The notes beneath the pieces are model-generated. The model worked only from the letters and a program-made list of their open reading frames with translations. It made no database searches and was not told the origin of the DNA. A stretch of DNA of 64,000 nucleotides. Source: Lates calcarifer (Eukaryota; Chordata; Actinopteri; Centropomidae). Below are positions 9,887-20,735 of the stretch, piece after piece. Where the stretch lies: NCBI RefSeq assembly GCF_001640805.2, contig NC_066837.1, forward strand, positions 19,732,001 to 19,796,000, written 5' to 3'. The position numbers and the translations under genes are program-made. The number at the start of each line of letters is the position of its first letter. The stretch's first letter is position 1.

Positions 9887-10677
9887 TCACACAGCTTTAC
9901 TGCAGGACATTTTTCCAGTCTTTTGCAGATACATAAGAGCCTGGACAAACCCAGTGACAAAAGTAATACTAGTGCAAATAACTGTCAGTATTCTCCTATG
10001 ATGTGAAGCCCAAAAGCTTAGACTGGCTAGAATAACAACAGACCAAAACATGTAGGTGCCCACAAATGATACAATGATCACTAAGATAGTGATAAATGCT
10101 CTTCTTTTCATGTTGTTGTCTCTCCCCTTTTTCCCCTCCCCTGGCCCTGGGCTTTTTAAAGCCACAAGAACTGAAAAGTAGCAGAACAGGATCACTGATA
10201 TTAAGACCATACATTCACTCACATATACAAGTTGCTTAATGCTGAGAGGGAGTGAGTAAAGTACAGAGAAGCCAATGATAACCACCAAAGCCACCCCAGA
10301 GAAAACCACCTTGTACCTCAACAGTTTATAACTGAGGAACAGCATAGGGTAAACCATAGCCAGAAACAGCTCTATACAGATACAGCACTGCAGCACAGGA
10401 CTGCCACTCCACAGTAAACCATGTTGAAATTTTAATAGAAATTTCACTGAGGGGAAGGTGGTTCTGAGAAACCTGAAAACAGAGAGCAAGCAGAAGAGAA
10501 TCTCAAACATGGCCAGGTTGAATGAAAGAACTCTGCCACCAACGTGCCTCTCGCACTGCTCACAATTAGCCACACGATGTAGATGTTGGTCGGCAGACTC
10601 AGGACGAAATTGATCGAGGTGGAGGTGATGATTGCAGTGGTGGTGTCAGAGAGTGAGGATACATTAGATAAATTCAT
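9887..10677 (-). pseudogene. Class A G protein-coupled receptor (P2Y-like), single-exon, frameshifted
   Basis: The minus strand encodes a seven-helix receptor in one exon. It starts at ATG 10677-10675 (MNLSNVSS, two N-glycosylation sites). Helix 1 includes LPTNIYIVWLIV. The frame breaks at about 10530-10524, in a run reading GAGTTCTTTCATTC: EFF is in the first frame, and SFNLAMFEI with helices 2-7 are in another, ending at 9887. The 791-nt span is one base short of 264 codons, consistent with a single-base deletion. Helix 3 ends CICIELFLAMVYP, where class A receptors have E/DRYLAV, so the G-protein-coupling arginine is missing. Helix 7 ends TGFVQALMYL instead of NPxxY. Composition resembles a P2Y-like orphan family expanded in fish; the ligand is unknown. 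It is a pseudogene, or an intact gene with a sequencing error in the T-run; the loss of the DRY arginine favours decay or divergence. Confidence 0.68.
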
Positions 10678-10746
10678 TTTTCCTTGCAGTTTTGTTAAAA
10701 AAAAAGTTCTCTGGTAACCAAACATGCTCAGATACATGGAATTCAT

Positions 10747-11728
10747 GACTCATTCATCAAGAGATTATCAAAACATTACATATCAAAGAGTGGCCAAGTT
10801 TTGAATTATTTTAAATCAGTGGTTATCATCAGTGATGGGAGTCACTCACACAGCAGAGTAATTTCTTTTGCAAATCAGGTGAGCTAAAAGATGACTAATG
10901 GGAAAAACTATGAAAGTTTTAAAAAACTGCAAAAAATAACATGATTTTGCATGGAAGACAGCATGTAAAGGTTAACTATTGCATTTCAAATGTAAGATGG
11001 AAAATAATAACGATTATCTCAGTGAATATCTGGATCTTAGTAATGTTCCACCGCTCCTCTATCAATACAGGGTGGGGAAACTGTCCACTAAATACAACAA
11101 TTCTATGAGAGGATATCTGTGTATTTGTATAAAATTGCTCCAACAATTATGTTAATTAGGTTTGATCAAGAAAAATAAGTTATTAAACACTATTAGATTA
11201 AAGAGTTAGATTTTATTGTCTCCAAGAGGGAAATTAGTTTGCACAAAGTGCACATCCAAAATATCCAAAGCCTCCAAAGGGGCTTGCTATTTTTACTGTA
11301 CATATACACAGACATACCCAAAATGGCATGAATAAATCTGTCATCTATCTGCAAATTGTTTCAGCCACAAATAATTTTCATAAAAACAACACAGCTGAAT
11401 TAAAGATTGTATTTTACTTGCAGTCTCAGTAGTAAATCAGTATACGTTTTTCCAAACAGAAACTTGCGTGAATTACACAACACATTGGCTCATAAATCTA
11501 AAATAATGACCTTAAAATTACATTCAGAGAGATATTATCAGCATGTATACAGGATAATGCTAATAAGTGTGGTCATGACAACATTGAAAATCTGTGCAAG
11601 AGAAGGATTAAAATAAATTTTTGCAAACAGTGATTTTAGATTGTACTGCACAGCCCATATTTTGTATTTACTCAGAGCCTGTGAGTTCTATACTCTTCAG
11701 GATAGACCAACTTCTCATTTTAAAAATC
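10747..11728. other. Intergenic region with a LINE 3' tail
   Basis: Bases about 11205-11265 read on the minus strand as AATTTCCCTCTTGGAGACAA followed by TAAAATC. This is a LINE 3'-tail motif of the same general type as at 205-265 and 43975-44035. The rest is AT-rich with no gene. The 3' UTR of the minus-strand TRIM gene must lie in the upper part. Confidence 0.45.
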
Positions 11729-14548
11729 TTAGTAAGGCATGGGATTCTGCTTCATTTGGCAGAGGGTCACTGAGGAGCCCACACCAAAACCAGCATACAA
11801 AGGCTCACTGAACTGAGCTTTGAATCTGTGGATAAGCTCCATAGTCTCTGATACTGAGTAAAAGGCTACAGTATTGCCTGCATAGTCCAGGTACACACCA
11901 ATTCGTGTAGCCCGGAGAGCACCAGGAAGGTCTTGGTCTGTTTTGTTGTGCCAAGCAGAGTAGCCTGAGTCTGAGCAGAGGAGACTCCAGGACTTATCAT
12001 TGTAGCCCAGCAGACTGTGCGAATTCTTCCCTTTACGACTGATGCTCTTGTAGGCCACCCCAATTGAAAACTCTCCGCTCCACTCTGCCTCCCAGTAAAA
12101 TCTGAAACCAGTCAGAGGTTCCTTGCACAACACCTGGGAGAAGCCATCAAAGCGTTCTGGGTGATCTGGGTAAAACTGGACTGTTTTCTTCCGTGTGACC
12201 CTCTGGTTACCGTCTGACAAAACCAGCTCTTTATAGATTGTGTTTGGATCAAAGGACATCTTACAGGAATCTGAGCAAAAACAGCCATAATATGCATTTG
12301 TTAATTATTTATGTTGATAGGCATTTTCTAGTGAGTGAAGAGAGAAACTGTCATTTATCCATTCACTTTATCCTTACTGTGTCAGTCTTTTTTTACCCAC
12401 AACAACTAAATATCTAAATGTACATTATTAATAAGTATAATGCACATTGTTGTTGTCAAACAATGACAAATATGCAAGATAACACTGATATACACAGAAT
12501 GGACTGAACCATAAAGACTTAACTCACATCTCAAGAAGTCCGTTCTTGTTTTTGGCTCCTGAAAATCTACTCTGGAAGGAACTGTTTGGATATGAAAACA
12601 TGGACATTATTTTGTCATACATTTCATTTTAGAGTTTAATTTTAAATGATCTAATGTGAATTACATGAATCAAATGAGAGAATTTACTAATATTTACTGT
12701 CTACTTATTCCCTGTTCTCTTCCCCAAAGTAAAAACTATGTAATTTGATAGACACTTACCTTTAAGTCTTTTGTCTCCATTTCTTGGTAAAAGTATGTAC
12801 ACAGGCGTTTCACTCACTGTGAAGATTACGCAGCATTAAGTTGGTCAGTCACTGGCTCAAGTCTTGGTTTTCATATTAAAAAGATATTTTGTGAACATTA
12901 TCTGCCAGAACAAACCTGTCTTGGAGATTTTGCTCAATTCTTTCTTACAGATGTCATCCAGATGTTCCTTCATCTCTGTGGCTGTCTTGCTCATTTCTCC
13001 AAAAGAGAACTGAGGGTTGATGAGCACTTTGGGCACCATGGCCTCAGGAGGAACACGCAAGGTTGGAAAATTCTGTTCAACAACAAAACAGGAGATCCAT
13101 CATCCAGCAAAAGAGTCAGTGACACAATCTGAGAAGAAGCATCACTCAACCAAAAAAACATAAACAGTCCTATAGATCAGACCACCTCACAAAGCACATG
13201 GTGTGATATGAACACTGCCATTATTAGTACTGATTCTGGTGATCCTTTTATAATGTAAGGAAAGCAGAAAAAACAGTATGCTGATTTTTTTTCAGCTCTG
13301 TATCATCTTCCAGCACCTGCAGAAAGTGAATGTTGTCCTCTGTTTCGAGGATCTGCCGTAGCTCGGCGTCTCTGCGCTGCAGCTCCAGTATCTCCTGCTC
13401 CAGGCGGTCTACATAGCCCTCGGCCTGTGACATCGCTGCCTGCATGTTGGCTGTTATCATCTGATGGATTTCAGCCTTCCAGCGCTCCACTGCCTGGAGC
13501 ATTTCATGGAAGGTCTTATCGCTTTCTGCCTGTGCTCGCTGGGCAGCACTCTAAAAAGTAAAGTTAGTTTGTCATTCCTGACAGTACCACAACATGATGC
13601 CAAATCAAAAATATTTTCAAATCCTACTCATGATGGCTTTAAGGTAGACATTTTTTGATATTGCACATATAATATCCATATAGACAACTACTTACTTTGA
13701 GAACATCCACATTATGCTTGAGCTCCTGCAGTTCCTTCATCCTCTCCTGAATGATGTGCTGAACCTCAGACTGGGTGACCACCAGGACTTTCTAATGGAA
13801 TAACACAAAGATATGAAGACATGCTTTGATAAATCACACAAAATGCTGATACTGGATTCGAAACTGAAGAAAGAATTCAGTGGGTTTTAAATGGCTTTCA
13901 TAGCACAGATTCAATGTGTACAGACAAGAACTGAGAGGTCAGATATACAGAATTCTACTAACAATTCTGACTCACTTGTTTCTCAACACGCTCTTCTTCT
14001 GCTGAGGTAATGTTGTGGCTGCGGTGCTCTCTGACAGTACACAGCACACAGATACACATCTGGTCAGAGCGACAGAACAACTCCAGGCCTTTCTCATGCT
14101 GGGGGCAGATCTTCCTGTCCAGGTGGCCCGTCTCATCCACCAGCTTGTGTCTTTTGAAGGTCGACGACTCATAATGAGGCTTGACGTGCGTCTCGCAGTA
14201 GTAGGCCAAGCACATGAGGCACGATTTGACAGCCTTGCTGCGACGGCCGACGCAGAAATCGCAAAAGGATTCGCGATTCAAGTCAGGAAAAGGTGTGAGC
14301 TGAGGATGCTGGTGCCGTGGCTCGTAGTTTACGTCGGGCAGGTTGCGTCTCAGCACGGGCCGTGGCGTGAAAGTTGCACGGCATTGTGGGCAGCTGTACA
14401 CACCCATGTGGTCAAACTGGTCCCAGTAGATCTTGATGCACTCCAGGCAATAGGTGTCACCGCATGGAATGGTGACCGGGTCTCTCAATGTGTCCACACA
14501 CAGTGGACAATAAGCTTCTGGTGGTAAAGGAAAACCAGACTCCGCCAT
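11729..14548 (-). CDS. TRIM E3 ubiquitin ligase, RING-B-box-coiled coil-PRY/SPRY (finTRIM/TRIM25-like)
   Basis: Seven exons on the minus strand: 14548-13976, 13791-13696, 13550-13317, 13072-12916, 12816-12760, 12581-12528, 12270-11729. All have GT-AG borders and the phases join to 570 codons plus stop. The 96-nt and 234-nt exons 2 and 3 are the canonical TRIM coiled-coil exon sizes. Domains: RING (about 13-55), B-box 1 (CDFC..CLMC..), B-box 2 (CPQH..C..CICVLC..HRSH, about 148-185), coiled coil (about 190-300), linker with EPKTRTDFLRYSC, PRY-SPRY (about 395-570: DPNT, YWEAEWSG, GVAYKSI, LDYAGNTVAFY). The RING reads PCGDTYCLEC where most have C-G-H-x-x-C, so one zinc ligand is Asp, not His. The start at MAESG was preferred over MSNII, 15 nt upstream, because it fits the family. 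Expected role: ubiquitin ligase in innate or antiviral signalling with the SPRY domain binding targets (family knowledge). Paralogue assignment was not possible. Confidence 0.9.
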
Positions 14549-15091
14549 GATGATGTTGGACAAGACAAATATAAGAAATACTCTGAATCAGAATAGTTCC
14601 CAGTTAGTTTGTGTCATATGTGAATCCCCAAACTATCTGTATGAGAAAGTCCACTAAATAATGGTAAGTCATGTGTTGCCAGTCAAAATGAGGTCCAGAG
14701 AGAGTCAAACCAGAGACAATTCTGTTTTCTGTTGATATTTAAAGTGGAAACTTTGTTTCTACTATAAACAGACAGGTGATGCCTTCCCACACAACCCCTT
14801 TCTCCAGCATCTGAGTGAAAATACTGAGGTCTGCAACCATGACTGAATCTGCTTATAAAGCAGTAATTTTAGGTAAACTCACATTGGAAGGTCAGATTTT
14901 TAGAAAAATAACATCTGATATGGGCCACCCAGAACATAAATAATGAATCTCATCTAAAGACCTATCAACGTGATGGTACTGGTATATAACTGATAATGAG
15001 TTCATCCACATGATGCTGTCTACTATCTGTCCTAACATTAACATGAGTCTGTTTGCCAGTTCAATAACACGCAGGACTCAGAAGTCAGTCT

Positions 15092-15131
<40 letters not shown>

Positions 15132-16720
15132 TTTTTTTTTTTTTTTACAGGGAAACACTGCCTACTACACAAATATTCCTCTAAAACCAACACTTATCAG
15201 GAACTGGCTGTACTGGTTGGTATTTCCAAGTGGGAACACATAGTCCTTCAGCTTTCCATTTGACTGAGAGGTGAGTTTCATGATGGTGCATGATGTCAAA
15301 ACAACTTGTTCTGTTTATCCTGTGAACAAAATGCAGCACATCAGTAACAGTATATGGGTTCCCATGAGACAACATTTGAAACCTGAGAAACAATGCAAGG
15401 TGAAAACAGTGCAGCACTAGAGGACGATGTTGAAGCAATAATGTATATATCTTTATTTATTTATTTTTTTTACTTATTTTAACTTGACTGAATGCATAAA
15501 TATTATATTTATGCATTCAGTCTGAGTCTATTTGCACTAACCAGAACTGGCTGCTGGCTTAAGCAATATAACAAATGCTAGAGGCACTGAGGAAAGAAAG
15601 AAAGGTTAAGTCAGGTTAGGATTAGATCTGCCCTTGAAATCATATATCATGTTTTAAACACTGCGTTCTGAAAATTGTGGCACTAAATGTTTTTGCCTTT
15701 CAGAGAAGAGTTTCCCCTAAAGGTTGTGATAGCCTTTGTTCAAATCCTCAGAAATAATGACATTGAGCTACTAGGTCATGTTTATTCCTATTAACACATT
15801 TAATCAGCTAAACTATCCTATGATCCCATATTCTTCAGGTGAAAGAGGTAACTGTGAGCTTCCTTATGTTGTTGCTAAATTGCAGACACTTGTGGCCAAA
15901 GATGATTCACATTAAATTACTACTTACTACTATAAAAAAACATTCATGTTTCAGCCATTCTGCTTGAAAGACAATGCTAAGACAGGGGCCACTAGGAAAC
16001 ATATTTTCTCAGGGGGAACTATAAATGTGTGGTGCCTCCATTTCATTTCAGTTGTTTGATCCCACATTTCCTATATATACAAATATGCAGAGAGAAGCAT
16101 TTTTAGGTGTACAATTTAGTACAAAACTGACTGCAGTATAGTAGTTGATCCATGTACTGTATTGCAGCAGTAGAATACTGATTGACCACTATGGTGCATA
16201 TGATGCAGTTGTGGCACTATATCATTATTCACAAAAAATAATCTCACTCTTATTACAGTTTACAGTGTGAAAAGATGACCTGCTTCCTGAGATTAATTTT
16301 GACTGATATGAAGCTATGAGATGGCATTATATTTCCTGTAATGTGTCAGTTTTATGTTGTCAGTGCTCTTTGTCCTTTGAAGGGCTGCTCTCATCTTTGT
16401 CCAGACAAGAGTGCTCTTGTGACAATGACAGTCAGAGAGAGACAGAGACTAAGCAAGAGGTTGGGAAAGTGGTGGAGAGTGAGCATGGCAGATAGCTGTG
16501 AGCTGTTACAGAGGGGACAAAAGGATGAGAACTACAAATTCTGGGGAGAATAACAGTCTGTATTCATGTTGCACCTATCCCAGAACAAGAAGATATAGAC
16601 AAACATAATCAGAATAATGAAGTGCAATAAAACAATGTAATACATAACATAAATAGTCTTTCTGAATCAAGTCTGTACAAGCGAGCTCCTAAGACTGAAT
16701 AGACACAAGAGAAGCTGAGC
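14549..16720. other. Intergenic region with AT microsatellite
   Basis: Holds the likely promoter side of the minus-strand TRIM gene. An (AT)n tract at 15095-15128 is directly followed by a T-run at 15130-15146. Bases 15495-15525 contain an inverted repeat around ATGCATAAATATTATATTTATGCAT (stem TGAATGCATAAATAT). No gene was recognised. Confidence 0.5.
15493..15523. repeat. AT-rich inverted repeat
   Basis: GACTGAATGCATAAATAT and its complement ATATTTATGCATTCAGTC face each other across a very short centre, forming a near-perfect palindrome of about 18-bp arms. It may be a cruciform-prone site or the remains of a palindromic transposon. No coding role. Confidence 0.6.
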
Positions 16721-17629
16721 ACCCATGATGTCATTGACTGTGCCGGTTGGTACTCTCTCCCTCCTCCCTTCCCCTTTCCTCTCTCCTCCTGCCTCTCTGT
16801 ATCTCTCCATCTCTGTCGTCACTGTGAGAAAGTCTGGGAGTGGCCGGAAGGAGGAGAGCCAGGGGAGAAAGAAGCAGAAAGAGGAGGAGGAAGACGAAGA
16901 GGCTGAGCAGCTGTACACGAATCAGGATTATCCTGAATATTTTCATAGCATCCTTCCACTTACGGCAGCAGGTACACTTTACCTTCTGGGGATTTTTGAC
17001 ATTGCTTTTCATGCACTGGTTCTCACAGTAATACAGTAATACGGGGACAGCTGAAATAGTCTTAGCAGCAGAAAACAAGGTTTTAACAGTAGTCGTGACT
17101 AGATCTCTGTTTATGTTCCATTAATGACACATAGTTTATGATATTTATATGGACATTTTAGATGCAGTAGTATATTTTAGTATTAGCTTTTCTTAAACAG
17201 ATTCAGTGTTCACAAAACCACATGTAGCCATGCAGGAATGCAACACTATTACAAGCTTTTATCTATTTATCTAATTGTGTTTTTTGGTTTAATGCCTGTA
17301 ATGCTTCTCAGCTGCTGTATTTTATATTCACCTGCTCACCAATAAAACATCCACCCAAGGAATTTGAAAGTGAGTTCAAGCTTAACACATGTATGAAAAA
17401 TGTATATGGATGTTTTCTATTGATGTAAAATGTGCAAAAGTGTGAATGTGTTAAGTAATTACAAGCCTTTAGAAAATGCCTTTTCTTTTGTTCTTGTTTT
17501 TCTTTGTGTAAATCACATTTTTATGCCACAATTTATTAACTAACATTACTAGAAGTACATTCTTATTGCCATCAGCTTGACCAGCAGACAGCTGTGACCA
17601 TTACAATAAGTGATGGATAAGGTTTTGTT

Positions 17630-17905
17630 GGTTTGTCTGCATGTGTGTTTGTTCAGGTATTACTCACTAAATCTGTTTACATAGTAACATTATGGGAACT
17701 TGTCTTCCTTACACCATGGGGACAAAAAGCAAGTCTCTTTAACGTAGATTATTACATTTTAAAGTGAAGACATGGTGTATGGTTAGGGTAAGGTTAGATT
17801 TAGGTTAAGGTTAGGCTAAGGGTTAGATTTGGACAAGTAGTAGTTATGCTTAAAGTTACGAAATGAATGTAAGTCAATGTAATGTCTACTGAAGCCAAGG
17901 AGACA
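17630..17905 (+). repeat. Dispersed repeat with telomere-like GGTTAG units (copy 1)
   Basis: Contains CACCATGGGGACAAAAAGC and a run of GGTTAGGGTAAGGTTAGA, TTTAGGTTAAGGTTAGG-type units at 17779-17828. I recognise this as a dispersed fish repeat whose typical form is 'tgtggggac ... ggttagggttaggg'. A second copy lies at 20270-20450. It is not a telomere: the units are degenerate and short. Confidence 0.5.
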
Positions 17906-17921
17906 GAGCTGTCTTTCTGTT

Positions 17922-17923
<2 letters not shown>

Positions 17924-17955
<32 letters not shown>
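17924..17955 (+). repeat. (TC)n microsatellite
   Basis: An uninterrupted CT/TC dinucleotide run of about 32 bases. Confidence 0.95.
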
Positions 17956-17958
<3 letters not shown>

Positions 17959-18132
17959 TGTATGTGTGATTGAGTAGAGGAGAAGGATAGAAAGAGAGGA
18001 GTTGTGTTTGTTCATTCACTATAGACGGAACAGCAGAGAAGCCATTTGGAAATTGAGTTGATTGAATTAAACTGGCCTTAGAGTAGCTTGAGTAGCACCA
18101 ACAGAACAGTGATGGATGTGAAAGTGTATGCC

Positions 18133-18134
<2 letters not shown>

Positions 18135-18166
<32 letters not shown>
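18135..18166 (+). repeat. (TG)n microsatellite
   Basis: An uninterrupted TG run of about 32 bases. Confidence 0.95.
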
Positions 18167-18168
<2 letters not shown>

Positions 18169-18521
18169 AGAGGGAGAGAGAGAAAAAATGTTCACTTAGA
18201 CTGACCATCATAGCAGCCATTTCTTGGCAGGCAAGAAGTTAATCAGCTAATAGGATCATTAGGAAATTATACAAGTTCATCAATTCCAAAAAACAGCCTC
18301 ACAAGAATAGAAAGTAAATTAACAGTACCCAAAGTAAGGACATCTTGTCATCACTTTTTGAAGGGCAGTTTCAGGTTTAAGACAATGCAACCATATACAA
18401 CTATTATGCTGCCATGTTGCCATATTGTCAGTCTGTGTCTCTGTGTCAACCGTACCTTAATCAATCTGATTTCCTGCACACTAACCAGAAATGCATGTAT
18501 GCTGCATGTGTATCTGATAGC

Positions 18522-20735
18522 ATGGCTGAGGGCTCAGTGTCTGTAGCAGAGGTGGAGACTGCCTTCCAGAAGTTTGCAGTCCATGGGGACACCAAAGCCA
18601 CAGGGAAGGAGATGAACGGCAAGAACTTTGCCAAGCTCTGCAAGGACTGCCACGTCATTGATGGCAAGAATATCACCACCACTGACGCTGACATAGTTTT
18701 TAGCAAAGTCAAGTAAGATTTCATTTACTCACTCCTTCCATGGCTAAGATATTAATAATACAGCAACCCTGTCACAGTGTAACAAACAGCCAGGAAATGC
18801 AGTAATGTCAACTGTTGCAAAGGATGTCTATATTAGTTTGTCTATAAAACAGCTTTGTCTGTAATTGAATAAATAGATTTAGATGGTCTGGTCCTGAAGG
18901 AACATTAGCCAGGTAGCAGTCTATACACTGACAGTGTATATTGAGATCAAAATTTTGACCTGCTGAGTCCATGGTGCTAGATGAAAAGTCAGGAAATCTC
19001 TGAAAAGTCATTTCATTCTCTGGGCACCATGGATATGTATACCATATTTCATAACATATGTCACCAAAAACACAAAATGTTACCCTCATGGTCACATAGG
19101 AAAAGGGGATCACCAAAGATATTAGGACTAATCCTCTAGAGAATAGGAATGTTCAAAATATCCCAATATAATGTACAAAATTTCATGGAAATGCATCTAA
19201 TAATAGTTGTTGAGATTACCAAACTGGTGGACTAACTGTCATTACCACAATGTCACTTGCATGGCTAAAAAGACAAAAATGATTACAGTATTACATACAA
19301 ATGTCTCTTGGTGTACAATGGAGAGTGCAGCATGCACAAATACAGGAAGTTGTTTATTGTGGCCAGCATTGTTGTCATAATGTTTCTAGATCTTTTAGAT
19401 GTACAAAGTTAACTTTGTTGCTCTTTAATCTCAATAATCACACAGTTATACCAATGCAAGGTAGCTCCTTCCCTTTGCTAGACAAATCATTATATTATAT
19501 CTAAAGAGGCGTGTGACATTATTTAGATAATGTTGTTACCTTCCTCATTTGGCAACACTGTGTTTCCTCAGGGCAAAGTCAGCTCGTGTAATCACATTTG
19601 AGCAGTTCAACCAGGCCATGACTGAGTTGGCTCCCAAACGTTTTAAAGGCAAAAGTAAGGAGGAGGCACTTCAGCAGCTCTATGGTCTAATTGCTGGGAA
19701 GGAGCCTTCCAACGTTGGAGTCACTGTGAGTATTTCATAAGTTATAACCACAACATATGCAAGTTTCACTCCCCTCAAGAATGCAACATTCAGGGGCTGC
19801 ACTTACAGTTCCCTCCAACAGTATATGTTGTAGTGCTTTGATTGACCCACCACCTTACTGATCAGTTACTGTGTTTAAACTTTAAAATGGATAAGTGTAG
19901 GTTTAGTGTAGAAAACACTTACATCTGTGTTGAAGTTAATATGTTTGATGATGATCAAGGTTGAGGTAAGACCCTAGGAGAATCTCCAACTCTGTTTGAG
20001 TGAGTCACACTGTTTTATTGTCATGATGTGGTCTGTGCCATGGTCACTGTTTAGCCCAAAAATGATGATTCAAAATTTGATTGGTAGAGGCAAGGTTATG
20101 GTCTGCTCCAGTGTGATTCTTGCTTATACCACCAGATGGCAACAAAGAAATTTCACATCCTGCAGATTGTGGCTTTAAACACATATTTTACAGTAATCAG
20201 GTCTTGACTAGGATGATATTTAAAAAATGAGGAAGTAAAATCAGCAGAATTAAAGATAGATAAAATGTCCGTGTCTGTGCTTATTCATGTTGTGGGGGCA
20301 TAAATCTGTTTACACACATTGTGGGGACTCAACTTTCTTTACAAAAAGGTCCCCATAATGTACTGTATGTCATTCAATAATAGTGTGAAGACTTGGTTTG
20401 AGGTTAGGGAAGTGAGGTTAAGGTTAAGGTTAATGGTTAGGCTGTGTGTGTATGTACTTTTGCCTGTGTCTGAGTGAACAGAGTGAAATTAATGCCTGTT
20501 CAGTTAACTTTTCACTGTACATTTTATCTTCCATTGCTTTTAGAAAGTGGCAAAGGCTTCAGCAGTGGACAGACTAACTGATACCACCAAGTACACTGGA
20601 TCTCATAAGGAGCGATTCGATGAGTCTGGCAAAGGAAAAGGGAAGGCCGGACGTGAGGACATCCCAGACACCAGTGGCTATGTGTCATCTTACAAGGGCA
20701 GCGGCACTTATGATGACAAAGTGAAAGAAGCATAA
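18522..20735 (+). CDS. tppp2: Tubulin polymerization-promoting protein family member 2 (p25-alpha)
   Basis: Three coding exons, 18522-18712, 19572-19725 and 20544-20735. Borders GTCAA|GTAAGA, CCTCAG|GGCA, ACT|GTGAGT and TTTTAG|AAA give 178 aa. It is a p25-alpha domain protein. Visible landmarks are [72 protein letters not shown] and [14 protein letters not shown]. The [24 protein letters not shown] and YKGSGTYD signatures are closer to TPPP2 than to TPPP or TPPP3, and the protein lacks the long N-terminal extension of TPPP1. The family binds tubulin or microtubules; TPPP2 in mammals is associated with testis and sperm. The chosen ATG gives the expected short N-terminus. Introns contain dispersed repeats. 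A polyadenylation signal is likely at about 21660. Confidence 0.9.
18830..19290 (+). repeat. Dispersed repeat in tppp2 intron 1
   Basis: Includes ACAAAATTTCATGGAAATGC..CTAATAATAGTTGTTGAGAT..ACTGGTGGAC..CATGGCTAAAA. I recognise this as a degenerate copy of a dispersed fish element ('aatttcatggcaatccatc ... agttgttgagatatttcag'). The element class is not assigned. Confidence 0.45.
20270..20470 (+). repeat. Dispersed repeat with telomere-like GGTTAG units (copy 2)
   Basis: Shares TAAATCTGTTTAC, a GGGGAC..CTTTAC..GGTCCCCATAATG core and GGTTAGG..GGTTAAGGTTAAGGTT units with the copy at 17630-17905, in the same orientation. It lies in tppp2 intron 2. Confidence 0.5.

Larger units (their letters stand above)
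16721..18521. other. Upstream region of tppp2 with low-complexity tracts
   Basis: Contains a C/T-rich then A/G-rich block (16745-16900), which produces long spurious open frames on both strands, and the GGTTAG-type dispersed repeat (17630-17900) with its flanking microsatellites. A noncoding first exon of tppp2 may lie here: a splice-acceptor-like CTGATAG precedes the ATG at 18522. No promoter element is assigned. Confidence 0.35.

Noticed and set aside
14015..14527. 170-codon plus-strand open frame
   Set aside because: It lies exactly opposite the RING/B-box exon of the TRIM gene and shows no family features.
16725..17078. Overlapping open frames on both strands rich in Lys/Glu or Ser/Leu
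   Set aside because: They come from a CT-rich then GA-rich block; no splice context or similarity.
17779..17828. Interstitial telomere
   Set aside because: Units are short and degenerate and sit inside a known kind of dispersed repeat, with a second copy at 20.4 kb.
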